DNA from: Enterobacter sp. Ag1 | GTDB lineage: Bacteria; Pseudomonadota; Gammaproteobacteria; Enterobacterales; Enterobacteriaceae | DNA: 64,000 nucleotides | Direction: 5' to 3' | Assembly: GCA_000277545.1 (NCBI GenBank) | Contig: AKXM01000032.1 | Span: forward strand, 37,686-101,685 | Shown here: piece by piece, positions 9,210-17,572 of the stretch | Numbering within the stretch: position 1 is the first letter of the stretch | How the letters are laid out: the number at the start of each line of letters is the position of its first letter | Notes under the pieces: generated by a model | The model's input: only the letters and a program-made list of their open reading frames with translations | Told to the model about the DNA's origin: nothing | Databases searched by the model: none | Position numbers and translations under genes: made by a program

Positions 9210-10052
9210 ATGCTCAGCTATCGCCACAGCTTTCACGCCGGTAACCATGCCGACGTACTAAAACACACCGTTCAAAGCCTGATTATTGAATCGCTTAAAG
9301 AGAAGGAGAAACCGTTTCTCTATCTCGACACTCACGCAGGCGCCGGTCGTTACCAGCTGAGCAGCGAACATGCGGAGCGCACCGGCGAGTATCTGGAAGG
9401 TATCTCCCGCATCTGGCAGCAGGACGATTTGCCTGCCGAACTGGAAGCCTATATTGGCGCGGTGAAGCATCTGAACCGCAGCGGCAACCTGCGTTATTAC
9501 CCTGGCTCTCCGCTGATTGCCCGCCACCTGCTGCGCGAGCAGGACAGCCTGCAGCTGACCGAGCTGCATCCGTCCGACTTCCCGCTGCTGCGCTCTGAGT
9601 TCCAGAAAGACGACCGGGCCCGCGTCGAGCGCGCCGACGGCTACCAGCAGTTGAAAGCCAAGTTGCCGCCGGTTTCCCGTCGCGGTCTGATCCTCATCGA
9701 CCCACCGTATGAGATCAAAACCGACTATCAGGACGTGGTGAAAGGGATTGCCGAAGGCTATAAGCGTTTTGCCACAGGCACCTACGCGCTGTGGTACCCG
9801 GTGGTGCTGCGTCAGCAAATCAAACGCATGATCCGCGACCTGGAAGAGACCGGCATCCGCCGCATCCTGCAGATCGAACTGGCGGTTCGCCCGGACAGCG
9901 ACCAGCGCGGCATGACGGCTTCCGGCATGATTGTGATTAACCCGCCGTGGAAGCTGGAACAGCAGATGGCGAACGTGCTGCCGTGGCTGCACAAAAAGCT
10001 GGTGCCAACGGGGACCGGCTCCACCACGCTGAGCTGGATTGTGCCTGAATAA
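9210..10052 (+). CDS. rlmJ: 23S rRNA m6A2030 methyltransferase RlmJ
   Basis: This 280-residue protein is near identical to E. coli RlmJ (YhiR), which methylates A2030 of 23S rRNA. The N-terminal MLSYRHSFHAGNHADVLKH and the catalytic motif IDPPYE (the N6-adenine methyltransferase DPPY signature) are present. It was formerly linked to use of DNA as a carbon source. It is co-directional with gor, 118 bp downstream, as in E. coli, and divergent from the acid phosphatase gene. Confidence 0.96.
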   Translation: MLSYRHSFHAGNHADVLKHTVQSLIIESLKEKEKPFLYLDTHAGAGRYQLSSEHAERTGEYLEGISRIWQQDDLPAELEAYIGAVKHLNRSGNLRYYPGSPLIARHLLREQDSLQLTELHPSDFPLLRSEFQKDDRARVERADGYQQLKAKLPPVSRRGLILIDPPYEIKTDYQDVVKGIAEGYKRFATGTYALWYPVVLRQQIKRMIRDLEETGIRRILQIELAVRPDSDQRGMTASGMIVINPPWKLEQQMANVLPWLHKKLVPTGTGSTTLSWIVPE

Positions 10053-10170
10053 GAAAGCTAGCCAATGCCGCTGCAGCTTGAAGTATGACGTGGCTATCAC
10101 AGTAATCGGTAGAACCTTTATCCCGGCGCGCTACAATCGCGCCTAATTTTCGACTCAAAAGGGAAACATC

Positions 10171-11523
10171 ATGACCAAACATTATGACTACCTCGCCATT
10201 GGCGGCGGCAGCGGCGGTATCGCCTCGATTAACCGTGCGGCAATGTATGGGCAGAAATGCGCACTGATTGAGGCGAAGGATCTGGGTGGCACCTGTGTGA
10301 ACGTCGGCTGCGTGCCTAAAAAAGTGATGTGGCATGCGGCGCAGATCGCCGAAGCGATCCACAACTACGGCCCGGACTACGGCTTTGACACCACGCTGAA
10401 CCACTTCGACTGGGACAAGCTGATCGCCAGCCGCACCGCCTATATCGACCGTATTCATACCTCTTACGACAACGTACTGGGTAAGAATAAAGTGGACGTG
10501 ATCCGCGGCTTTGCGAAGTTCGTGGATGCCCACACCGTGGAAGTTAACGGCGAAACCATCACCGCAGACCATATTCTGATCGCTACCGGCGGCCGCCCAA
10601 GCCACCCGAACATCCCTGGCGCTGAGTACGGCATCGACTCCGACGGCTTCTTCGAGCTGCCGGGCCTGCCAAAACGCGTGGCGGTTGTTGGCGCAGGCTA
10701 TATCGCGGTGGAAATCGCGGGCGTGATTAACGCTCTGGGTTCAGAAACGCACCTGTTCGTGCGCAAACATGCGCCGCTGCGCACCTTCGACCCGCTGATC
10801 GTTGAAACGCTGCTGGAGGTTATCGAAGCAGAAGGCCCAACCCTGCACACCAACGCGATTCCGAAAGCGGTCGTGAAAAATGCAGACGGCAGCCTGACGC
10901 TTGAGCTGGAAGATGGCCGGGCGGAAACCGTCGACACCCTGATTTGGGCGATCGGCCGCGAACCGGCTAACGACAACTTCAACCTGCAGGTAACCGGGGT
11001 TGAGCTGGACGCCAAAGGCTACATCAAGGTAGATAAGTTCCAGAACACCAACGTGCCGGGGATTTATGCCGTGGGCGATAACACCGGCGCGGTTGAGCTG
11101 ACCCCGGTGGCGGTTGCCGCCGGTCGCCGCCTGTCCGAGCGCCTGTTTAACAACAAGCCGGACGAGCATCTGGACTACAGCAACGTGCCGACCGTGGTGT
11201 TCAGCCACCCACCAATCGGCACCGTGGGCCTGACCGAACCGCAGGCGCGCGAGCAGTACGGCGACGATAACGTGAAGGTCTACAAATCCTCCTTCACCGC
11301 CATGTACACCGCCGTGACCTCTCACCGCCAGCCGTGCCGCATGAAGTTGGTCTGTGCTGGCCCGGACGAGAAAATCGTCGGGATCCACGGCATCGGCTTC
11401 GGCATGGATGAAATCCTGCAGGGCTTCGCCGTGGCGCTGAAAATGGGCGCGACCAAGAAAGACTTCGACAACACCGTGGCGATCCACCCGACCGCAGCGG
11501 AAGAGTTTGTCACCATGCGTTAA
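10171..11523 (+). CDS. gor: Glutathione-disulfide reductase
   Basis: The 450-residue homodimeric flavoenzyme reduces oxidised glutathione with NADPH in the cytosol. Visible elements are the FAD fold ([16 protein letters not shown]), the redox-active disulfide ([13 protein letters not shown]), the NADPH fold ([13 protein letters not shown]) and the C-terminal catalytic base region ([15 protein letters not shown] segment, [15 protein letters not shown]). Length matches E. coli Gor. A ribosome-binding site (AAAGGGAAA) precedes the ATG. A strong terminator follows. Confidence 0.98.
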   Translation: MTKHYDYLAIGGGSGGIASINRAAMYGQKCALIEAKDLGGTCVNVGCVPKKVMWHAAQIAEAIHNYGPDYGFDTTLNHFDWDKLIASRTAYIDRIHTSYDNVLGKNKVDVIRGFAKFVDAHTVEVNGETITADHILIATGGRPSHPNIPGAEYGIDSDGFFELPGLPKRVAVVGAGYIAVEIAGVINALGSETHLFVRKHAPLRTFDPLIVETLLEVIEAEGPTLHTNAIPKAVVKNADGSLTLELEDGRAETVDTLIWAIGREPANDNFNLQVTGVELDAKGYIKVDKFQNTNVPGIYAVGDNTGAVELTPVAVAAGRRLSERLFNNKPDEHLDYSNVPTVVFSHPPIGTVGLTEPQAREQYGDDNVKVYKSSFTAMYTAVTSHRQPCRMKLVCAGPDEKIVGIHGIGFGMDEILQGFAVALKMGATKKDFDNTVAIHPTAAEEFVTMR

Positions 11524-11542
11524 TTCCCCTGGGAAACGCCTA

Positions 11543-11571
11543 AAAGGTCAGAGATCGCTCTGGCCTTTTTT
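11543..11571 (+). terminator. Rho-independent terminator of gor
   Basis: The stem AAAGGTCAGAG/CTCTGGCCTTT (one G-T pair) with loop ATCG is followed by a T-run about 20 bp after the gor stop. Confidence 0.9.
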
Positions 11572-11654
11572 ATATCTGTGGAAAAACATCCAGCCATGAT
11601 ATTTATCTCTGCATAAACTGATATCAAAAATAATGTACAAAGCGGAGATATATT

Positions 11655-12035
11655 ATGGGCTGGGAAATGTATATCACCAGAACGGAACATGCATGGGATG
11701 GGGAGAGTAATCCTATTCTTGCAGAAGAATGGATTCAGTATGTAAATAACGATCCTGAACTCAGCTTTTCGCCCATAAATGGACCCTATCATGTCATCTG
11801 GCGAGGGGATGAAATTAACTGGCTGGACTGGCATACAGGGAATATTTCTGCAAAATCGCCTGCTCAGGCATTGTATTGCAAAATGCTGGATATCGCCGCC
11901 GCGCTCAATGCAAAAGTCCTGGACGATGACGGCAACTTATACTTATCGCCCGATGATTTACTTAATCCATCGTGGGCAAAAAAAGAAATTTCACCTTCAT
12001 TTCTACAAAAAATCATTACTTACTTCAGAAAATAA
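11655..12035 (+). CDS. Uncharacterised 126-residue protein
   Basis: I do not recognise a named family. The protein is acidic and tryptophan-rich (MGWEMYITR, YHVIWRGDEINWLDWHTGNI), lacks a signal peptide or membrane segment, and ends in a short basic helix (FLQKIITYFRK). ATG 11655 has a GGAG ribosome-binding site. The gene is AT-rich compared with gor and is isolated between two terminators, so it is an independent unit. Small soluble proteins of this kind are sometimes immunity proteins, but nothing here proves that. Confidence 0.7.
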   Translation: MGWEMYITRTEHAWDGESNPILAEEWIQYVNNDPELSFSPINGPYHVIWRGDEINWLDWHTGNISAKSPAQALYCKMLDIAAALNAKVLDDDGNLYLSPDDLLNPSWAKKEISPSFLQKIITYFRK

Positions 12036-12066
12036 ATAGCGCAGTCTTGCCTCTACGGATTACCAA

Positions 12067-12094
12067 TAAAAAAGCCGCACCAGCGGCTTTTTAC
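12067..12094. terminator. Bidirectional terminator between convergent genes
   Basis: A stem of AAAAAGCCGC pairing with GCGGCTTTTT (loop ACCA) has an A-run on one side and a T-run on the other. It can therefore stop transcription from both the 126-residue ORF and the Kdo hydroxylase gene. Confidence 0.85.
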
Positions 12095-12109
12095 ACGCGC
12101 TCATTATGG

Positions 12110-13003
12110 CTAAATCAGCGGCTTACGCAGCAGTCCTTCCAGCACCTTCAGCGGGGAATGCTGTGGATTTTGCATGGCGTCTACCGGCAGTAAAAACGTC
12201 TGCTCCAGCATAAACTGCCCGCCCATCGCGGCATGCGGCGTCTGGTCAGAGAAACAGATCCAGCTGCTGCCCGGTGGGAAATCAATGGCCACCTGCGGGC
12301 CCTGCTTCTGATAATCCGCATCGGCCTTCATCGCGTCGTGCATCTGCAGCATCAGGTGGTCGTAATGGCTGCGGCGGCTTTTGGTAATGCCGACGGCGTT
12401 CTGCAGCCAGCTGCTTACCGGGGAATAGCTTTTCAGGCACGGCAGGAAGCGTTCGGCCAGCGTCGGGAAGGCTTCACCCACGCGCCAGCTGCGGCTTTCA
12501 CCGGCCGGATTAATGTTGGTGAAAATACGCAAAATACGCTCGCCATAGTTGGGCCGGGACGGGAACGCGTCCACGTGCAGGCGGCTGTCGTCCTTACGCC
12601 AGGAAGTGTTCTGCGTCCACTGCTTAACGGGGTGCAGGCGCAGGCTGTTGGTCGGCGAATGTAGCACCTGCTGGTATTCCGGCAGAAGAGTGGCAATCAG
12701 CTGCAGGCAAGATTCGTAATGCCGTTTTAGCAAGGCGCGAACTTCTGGCTCCTGATCGGCTACAGCCACGCCGGTCAATTTATCCTTCAGGGGCTGATAG
12801 CTGATGTTTTTACGTTTCGGATCCACGACCGCGGGGTTAAGCAGCGCGGTTTCCTGTTCGGTCAGCGCAAACGCCAGCTGCGGCAGAAAAACAACTTTGC
12901 CCTGTTCCAGCTCGCTCACAGCCGACTCAGCAGCCGTATTGCCCCATTGAGAAAGCGGATGCGTCAGGGCTGCGGTATCAAGAGTGATGTTTAAATCTGA
13001 CAT
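12110..13003 (-). CDS. Kdo hydroxylase (KdoO-type Fe(II)/2-oxoglutarate dioxygenase)
   Basis: The 297-residue protein has the Kdo_hydroxy family layout. A metal-binding HxD lies at H143-D145 (RLHVDAFPSRP), followed by ILRIFTNINP and a distal histidine H257 in SDQTPHAAMGGQF. In Burkholderia and Yersinia such enzymes hydroxylate Kdo of lipid A to give Ko, an acid-resistant inner-core linkage. ATG 13003 has an AAGGAC ribosome-binding site; the in-frame extension to 13114 is AT-rich leader. It stands alone, with no LPS genes nearby. Substrate is inferred from family only. Confidence 0.82.
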   Translation of the reverse strand: MSDLNITLDTAALTHPLSQWGNTAAESAVSELEQGKVVFLPQLAFALTEQETALLNPAVVDPKRKNISYQPLKDKLTGVAVADQEPEVRALLKRHYESCLQLIATLLPEYQQVLHSPTNSLRLHPVKQWTQNTSWRKDDSRLHVDAFPSRPNYGERILRIFTNINPAGESRSWRVGEAFPTLAERFLPCLKSYSPVSSWLQNAVGITKSRRSHYDHLMLQMHDAMKADADYQKQGPQVAIDFPPGSSWICFSDQTPHAAMGGQFMLEQTFLLPVDAMQNPQHSPLKVLEGLLRKPLI

Positions 13004-13275
13004 ATTGATGTCCTTGCCACTGCTCCGGATAATGTCTTTAACAGATGAATTTCCGGAACATTTTATTTTTTGAAAGACGAATAGAAGCACGCCGCCGGAA
13101 GACAGCGAATGCATACCTGAAAGGGATTCGAACGAGTATAGTAAGAATGTAAATTAAAGGTTAAACAAAAGCTAAACATCGCATTAGGCGCTAAATTAAA
13201 ACGCACAAAATCATAAAATAACGCTAAGTGAATATTTCACTGGCCCACTGATATTATTCGCTATTCGCCACGGCT

Positions 13276-13314
13276 AAATAAACAATGGCCCGCTAAGCAG
13301 GCCATTGTTTATTT
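13276..13314 (-). terminator. Perfect 15-bp palindrome at the end of the GNAT gene
   Basis: AAATAAACAATGGCC (13276-13290) pairs perfectly with 13300-13314 around a 9-nt loop. The acetyltransferase stop codon lies inside the stem. The AT-rich outer stem gives a U-rich 3' side, so it likely acts as terminator and mRNA 3' end. Confidence 0.75.
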
Positions 13315-13845
13315 CCACTCGCTGCGCAATAGCGCATAGGCATATTCATTCCCCCACTCACCTTTAAAGAAAATATTCTTGTGAAAGTGTGCTTCCCGAC
13401 GAAAACCCAGCTTTTCCAGCAGGCCAGCGGCGGCGTCATTCCTAGCATCAACCGTCGCCACCAGGCGATGCTTGTTGAAGGTGGTGAACAACAGATCAAT
13501 CGCGCCGCGCAAAGCTTCAAAAGCAAAGCCCTGACGCTGATGCCTCTCATCAAAGGTCATGCCCAACTCTGCCTGCTGGCCTTCATCGAAGAAGTGAACG
13601 GCAACGTCACCCAATAAACGCTGGTCTTCGCTGCGCACCACCGCAATCTGAAACCAGCTTTCATCGGTATTAAAGCCCAGCGACGCCTGCTGGGCATAAA
13701 ACGCCTCGGCATCGGCATCGCTATAGCCATCCCAGCTCTGGTAGCGAGCAACTTCCGGCTGGTTACGGTATTCAATAAAAGCGGGCAAATCGGCACGAGT
13801 AAACTTGCGCAGCGTCAGGCGCGGGGTGGTCAGTAACGGCTCCAT
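13309..13845 (-). CDS. RimJ/RimL-type GNAT N-acetyltransferase
   Basis: The 178-residue protein begins with TPRLTLRKFTRADLPAFIEY, typical of the RimL-like branch. It shows the acetyl-CoA loop region in a QRQGFAFEA segment (a Q/RxxGxG/A variant) and ends with NDAAAGLLEKLGFRREAH. It should transfer an acetyl group to an amine or protein N-terminus; the substrate cannot be told. It is monocistronic, with its promoter in the long intergenic region before the omptin gene. Confidence 0.88.
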   Translation of the reverse strand: MEPLLTTPRLTLRKFTRADLPAFIEYRNQPEVARYQSWDGYSDADAEAFYAQQASLGFNTDESWFQIAVVRSEDQRLLGDVAVHFFDEGQQAELGMTFDERHQRQGFAFEALRGAIDLLFTTFNKHRLVATVDARNDAAAGLLEKLGFRREAHFHKNIFFKGEWGNEYAYALLRSEWK

Positions 13846-14363
13846 AAGTCATTCCTGGTCAAAGTATCTGGATGTAGTGTCGGCATGCAGGGTAGCAGCT
13901 TTACGTTTTTTCGATATTACGCCGAGTGCTCAGCGGCGCGGTGGCACGCATTATGTAAAAAAGAGAATGAAATGAATATGCTACGAGCAGCAAAACTTTC
14001 ATCGCCAAATAATTATTAGTTCGCTTACATATTTAAATTCACTAAACGCGACTTAAGCTAAATTTTCTCAATAAATACATATGAATAGTTATGATATATC
14101 CTTGTAACAAAAAGCTACAATTTTAATTTTCTTTAAAATCAAACGATTCACCGCTCAAATATTCACCAGCAGAAAATAATCTTTCCCCTGTCAAGGAACG
14201 GTCCATAAAATAGCTCCCGTTTTGCCTGGCAAGACAAACTAATAATAATTTTCAACAACATAATTTATCGCGCAACAATAACCCTTTACGGCCCTTAACC
14301 TGTCCGTACAGGTTTATTTTTTGCAACACCAAACCAATGTGATAGAAAACAGAACGATACATC
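13846..14363. promoter_or_regulatory. AT-rich intergenic region before the omptin gene, with a leader terminator-like hairpin
   Basis: No convincing gene is seen in these 518 bp. The stretch is strongly AT-rich and serves two divergent promoters. At 14297-14322, AACCTGT-CCGT-ACAGGTT (7-bp stem) is followed by TATTTTTTG, an intrinsic-terminator shape pointing toward the omptin gene and about 40 nt before its ATG. It could attenuate the omptin transcript or end a small RNA. I found no acceptable two-box PhoP site. Confidence 0.55.
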
Positions 14364-15296
14364 ATGCACAAGCAAAAATACCTGCCTGTAGCCGCCGCAT
14401 TGCTGTTTAGCCCGGCGCTGCTAGCTTCAACCAGCTTTAATTTTTCACCCGATGCATTCACCACCAATATTTCCACCAGCATTTTAAACGGAGAATCTAA
14501 AGAGCTCGTTTATAATCAAGGCGATGGCAGTAAATTAAGTGAACTGAAATGGAAAATCAAAAATACCCCTATTATTAAAGGCGGTATTAGCTGGGACGCA
14601 CAGCGCTACATCACCCTCAATGCTAACGGCTGGACAACCTTCGCCTCTCGCGGCTCGCATATGTCCGACTATGACTGGCAAACGCCTGGCCAGAGCCACT
14701 GGAGCGACAAATCTACCCACCCGGATACCAGCCTGAATTATGCCAACCAGCTCGATTTCAATCTTACCGGCTGGCTGCTGAAGGAGCCGACATACAATCT
14801 CGGCGTGGTAACCGGCTACCAGGAAACTCGCTATAGCTGGACGGCGAGAGGCGGCTCATACAATTATTTCAACGGTGCACTTATCGGTGAATTCCCCGCC
14901 GGGAAACCGGGAATTGGGTATAGTCAGAAATTCAGCGTGCCGTATATTGGGCTGACCAGTAGCTACCGCTATCAGGACTTTGATATTGCAGGGCAATTTA
15001 AATTCAGCCCGCTGGTTAATGCTCAGGATAATGACGAGCACTATATGCGTCAGCTGAGCTTTAGCGAGAAAAGTAGTCATTCCAATTATTATGCTGCAAC
15101 CGTCTCCGCCGGTTATTACGTCACGCCAAATACCCGGCTGTACACGGAATTAACGTGGACGCGTTTTTCCGAAGCAAAAGCATCAACAAAAACCCGTAAT
15201 AATAATACTGGGGAAACCTGGACCCAGGGCAGCGGGTCAGCGGGCCTGAGTAACGACAGCTACACCTATGGCGTCGGAATTCAGTATCGCTTCTAA
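14364..15296 (+). CDS. Omptin-family outer-membrane aspartyl protease
   Basis: The 310-residue protein has a signal peptide (MHKQKYLPVAAALLFSPALLA) and the ten-strand omptin barrel, ending in aromatic phenylalanine (YGVGIQYRF). Both catalytic pairs are present: D102/D104 in SHMSDYDW and D224/H226 in DNDEHYM. Relatives are OmpT, PgtE, Pla and CroP, which cleave between basic residues in host or antimicrobial peptides and need LPS for activity. Sequence does not say which subgroup. The gene is isolated in an AT-rich patch, as expected for a horizontally acquired surface protease. Confidence 0.9.
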   Translation: MHKQKYLPVAAALLFSPALLASTSFNFSPDAFTTNISTSILNGESKELVYNQGDGSKLSELKWKIKNTPIIKGGISWDAQRYITLNANGWTTFASRGSHMSDYDWQTPGQSHWSDKSTHPDTSLNYANQLDFNLTGWLLKEPTYNLGVVTGYQETRYSWTARGGSYNYFNGALIGEFPAGKPGIGYSQKFSVPYIGLTSSYRYQDFDIAGQFKFSPLVNAQDNDEHYMRQLSFSEKSSHSNYYAATVSAGYYVTPNTRLYTELTWTRFSEAKASTKTRNNNTGETWTQGSGSAGLSNDSYTYGVGIQYRF

Positions 15297-15323
15297 AGGG
15301 TTTTGCAGATTAAGTTGAGGAAA

Positions 15324-15362
15324 CTCAGCCCGGATTGTGTGATTTTCACCAGCCGGGCTGAG
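15324..15362 (+). terminator. Hairpin downstream of the omptin gene
   Basis: A perfect 10-bp stem (CTCAGCCCGG/CCGGGCTGAG) with a 19-nt loop lies 27 bp after the stop. The U-tract is poor, so terminator function is likely but not certain. Confidence 0.55.
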
Positions 15363-15445
15363 AGATGTTCTTATGCTTGAATAGCAGAGAAAGTGCTATA
15401 TTGTTAATGCCCCCACCACAGTAATCATCAATAAAAAACATACCC

Positions 15446-15904
15446 TCAATATATCTTTATAAGATTTCCATTTTCTTCCAGCCTGTAGATACTGCCATTA
15501 ACAGTGAGCTCCAACCCTGCGTTTTTACTGTAATTGATTCTAAAAACTAAATCTTTCTCAATACAGTTGACTTTTGTTTTCATATCATAGAAACAAAGTC
15601 GATCATACTTTCCTTCTTCTTTATACCCCTCACCGAATAGCCAAAAAATAATCGTATAGCCGCCGTAGGATGCAGGTCTTGGGATATCATACTTCGCTTT
15701 CAGCATATCTTTATTTTCCAGCCACCAGTTTATTTTACCTCTACTCGTCAAAGGAAAATTTTTAACCAAAACATCGCTATAGTTACCATCGTAATGAACA
15801 GCGACAATCTCCACCGAACGAAGTGACTGCCATAGCAGATAGCCCGCTAACACACAGCTCACAAAAACTAGCAAGGAAACTGCTTTCTTATTTTTGAATG
15901 TCAT
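15446..15904 (-). CDS. DUF943-family membrane-anchored protein, copy 2 (downstream)
   Basis: The product is 152 residues from MTFKNKKAVSLL. It has one N-terminal membrane segment (AVSLLVFVSCVLAGYLLW) and a periplasmic domain with the family pattern EIVAVHYDGNYSDVLVKNFP, INWWLENKDMLKAKYDIP and EGKYDRLCFYDMKTKVNC. The ATG at 15904 follows GGGGGGCGC; the longer frame would need a TTG. It is a close paralogue of the next gene, produced by a 519-bp tandem duplication. DUF943 proteins have no established function. Their tandem copies beside a DUF3289 protein suggest immunity proteins (inference). Confidence 0.8.
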   Translation of the reverse strand: MTFKNKKAVSLLVFVSCVLAGYLLWQSLRSVEIVAVHYDGNYSDVLVKNFPLTSRGKINWWLENKDMLKAKYDIPRPASYGGYTIIFWLFGEGYKEEGKYDRLCFYDMKTKVNCIEKDLVFRINYSKNAGLELTVNGSIYRLEENGNLIKIY

Positions 15905-15964
15905 TGCGCCCCCCGGTAATTTCAATGGTAGCGATCACATTGAACATCAAAAAAACAAAACATC

Positions 15965-16423
15965 TCAATATATCTTTATAAGATTTCCATTTTCTTCCAG
16001 CCTATAGATACTGCCATTAACAGTGAGCTCTAACCCCGTATTTTTACTGTAGTCAACAATGAAAACCACATCCTTATCAATGCAGTTAACTTTTGTTTTC
16101 ATATCATCGAAACAGAGTCGGTCATACTTCCCCTCTTCTTTATAGCCCTCACCGAAAAGCCAAATCGTAATAGTGTGGCCACTGTAGTATTCAGGCCCTG
16201 GAATATCATACTTCGCTTTTAGCATCTCTTGATTTTGCAGCCACCAGTTTATTTTACCTCTACTCGTCAAAGGGAAATTTTTAACTAAAACATCGCTATA
16301 GGTATTTCTCTGATGCACGGCGACAATCTCCACCGGGCGAAGTGACTCCCATAGCAGGTAACCTGCTAACACACAGCTCGCAAAAACTAGCAAGGAAACT
16401 GCTTTCTTATTTTTGAATGTCAT
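15965..16423 (-). CDS. DUF943-family membrane-anchored protein, copy 1 (upstream)
   Basis: This 152-residue protein matches the downstream copy through most of its length, with substitutions concentrated in the periplasmic domain (for example VHQRNTYSD against VHYDGNYSD). The same N-terminal membrane anchor is present. Its ATG lies 17 bp inside the 3' end of the DUF3289 gene, so translation is probably coupled. The cysteines in RLCF and VNCID are conserved in both copies and could form a disulfide. Confidence 0.82.
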   Translation of the reverse strand: MTFKNKKAVSLLVFASCVLAGYLLWESLRPVEIVAVHQRNTYSDVLVKNFPLTSRGKINWWLQNQEMLKAKYDIPGPEYYSGHTITIWLFGEGYKEEGKYDRLCFDDMKTKVNCIDKDVVFIVDYSKNTGLELTVNGSIYRLEENGNLIKIY

Positions 16424-17258
16424 TGCGCCCCCCGGTAATTTCAATGGTGGCTTGCATATTGGTCATAAAGGGTTTAAAGACAAACTCGCTGTAGCGCTGA
16501 AGGACAAACCAGATCCGGAAAAAACGGAACTGGTTAAATTTCACCTTTGAAATGTCCTCATCATCCAGCCCAAAGTGGTCCTGGACTTTATAATGCACAA
16601 CGGCACGATATCGCTCTTTACCAACTACCAGGGACTTAATCGTGATATGCGTTGCCCAGGTATCGTGCACAGTGATGCCCAGGCCGTTAAAGTTGTCCTG
16701 GAAGCGGTCAAATTTTGGCAATTTTCCACGCATAATTGCCTCCCCTAATTTTTTTATGTCTTTTAATGGATAACGTTTGTTTTCCCAGTCAATATACTGC
16801 CCGAAAACTTTCTGCAAACGGAGTCTTGTACTGTTTTCAGACGAACTATCACTTAAAATATGCGCCTCCAACGCGCTATCCAGTAATGGATGGCAGAACG
16901 ATTTGTCGCTATTTTTCTGCATATGAGAAATCATCAGCTTAATCAGCACGTTGTAAGGGGGGTGGCACGCAAACGGACGGGATAGGTGCCGAAACTCATC
17001 AAAAAGGATGTTTGCGCACTCCCTCTGGGTCAGTTTATCACCTTCCCCTCGGGATCCGTGGAACATTGACTGCGGCTGGCTGAAGGGGCTGATTGCCGTC
17101 AACGTGTAAGGGTTCACTCTGGTGGAAATATCCACCAAATGAAACCGCGCCCTCAAAACGATGTCAGACAGATCGCCGCATTTCATATCGCTGGCGGTAT
17201 AGTCATCCATCTTTTTCTGGGTTTTGAATATCTTACAGGGGAACTGAAGTGCCGGCAT
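16407..17258 (-). CDS. DUF3289 (YPO3983-type) family protein
   Basis: The 283-residue protein has the DUF3289 pattern: DYTASDMKCGDLSD, MFHGSRGEGDKLTQRECANILFDEFR, LPKFDRFQDNFNGLGITVHDTWATHI, then VQDHFGLDDEDI and IWFVLQRYSEFVFKPFMTNM. It has no signal peptide or membrane segment. DUF3289 domains occur as stand-alone proteins and beside DUF943 genes in enterobacteria. A conserved HDT-W/QDHFGLDD set looks like it could be catalytic, but activity is unproved. The start has an AGGAAGG ribosome-binding site. The gene is AT-rich, and no PAAR, VgrG or Rhs gene is nearby. Confidence 0.8.
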   Translation of the reverse strand: MPALQFPCKIFKTQKKMDDYTASDMKCGDLSDIVLRARFHLVDISTRVNPYTLTAISPFSQPQSMFHGSRGEGDKLTQRECANILFDEFRHLSRPFACHPPYNVLIKLMISHMQKNSDKSFCHPLLDSALEAHILSDSSSENSTRLRLQKVFGQYIDWENKRYPLKDIKKLGEAIMRGKLPKFDRFQDNFNGLGITVHDTWATHITIKSLVVGKERYRAVVHYKVQDHFGLDDEDISKVKFNQFRFFRIWFVLQRYSEFVFKPFMTNMQATIEITGGRNDIQK

Positions 17259-17572
17259 AAATACCTTCCTGGTATATTGTTAACGAGGCTCATCTTGAGC
17301 GTCACTTATGATAAGCGGCAGATACATACGGTGCGTAATGCTTTTTATATTTACAGTAAAAACTTAGACCTCAATCATTATTTTCACTCACAACATAAAA
17401 CAAAATTACTTTATTTATCTTTATGCATTCATCTAATTAATATATTGAATGAAATTATTATAAAAATATTATTGTATTAACGGATAAAATTCTCCCCCAG
17501 GTGTCTGCCAGCGCGCAGACCCTTTTTCTTATCTGTGCTATAACTCAGCGGCTTATTTTCAGGGAGATGACC
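17259..17572. other. AT-rich intergenic region ending in a terminator-like hairpin and the nudI promoter
   Basis: No protein gene is supported. GTCTGC-CAGCGC-GCAGAC followed by CCTTTTT (17503-17527) looks like an intrinsic terminator on the plus strand. It is followed by an extended -10 (TGCTATAAC, 17536-17544) that probably starts nudI. An in-frame stretch at 17139-17480 overlaps the DUF3289 gene antisense and is not considered coding. Confidence 0.5.

Larger units (their letters stand above)
15446..16450. repeat. 519-bp tandem duplication covering the DUF943 gene
   Basis: Corresponding positions of the two DUF943 genes are exactly 519 bp apart. The repeat includes the intergenic sequence that also encodes the C-terminal residues of the DUF3289 protein. 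The start regions (15880-15930 and 16399-16449) and the end regions are almost identical, while the middle has diverged. Confidence 0.88.

Noticed and set aside
14297..14330. PhoP box before the omptin gene
   Set aside because: Only one half-site (GGTTTA) is recognisable; the partner at the required spacing (CTGTCC) does not match.
13846..14363. Small peptide genes in the AT-rich region before the omptin gene
   Set aside because: No frame has a convincing start with ribosome-binding site; kept as regulatory or possible RNA only.
17139..17480. 113-codon ORF upstream of nudI
   Set aside because: It overlaps the DUF3289 gene antisense and then runs through AT-rich sequence; no ribosome-binding site or family match.
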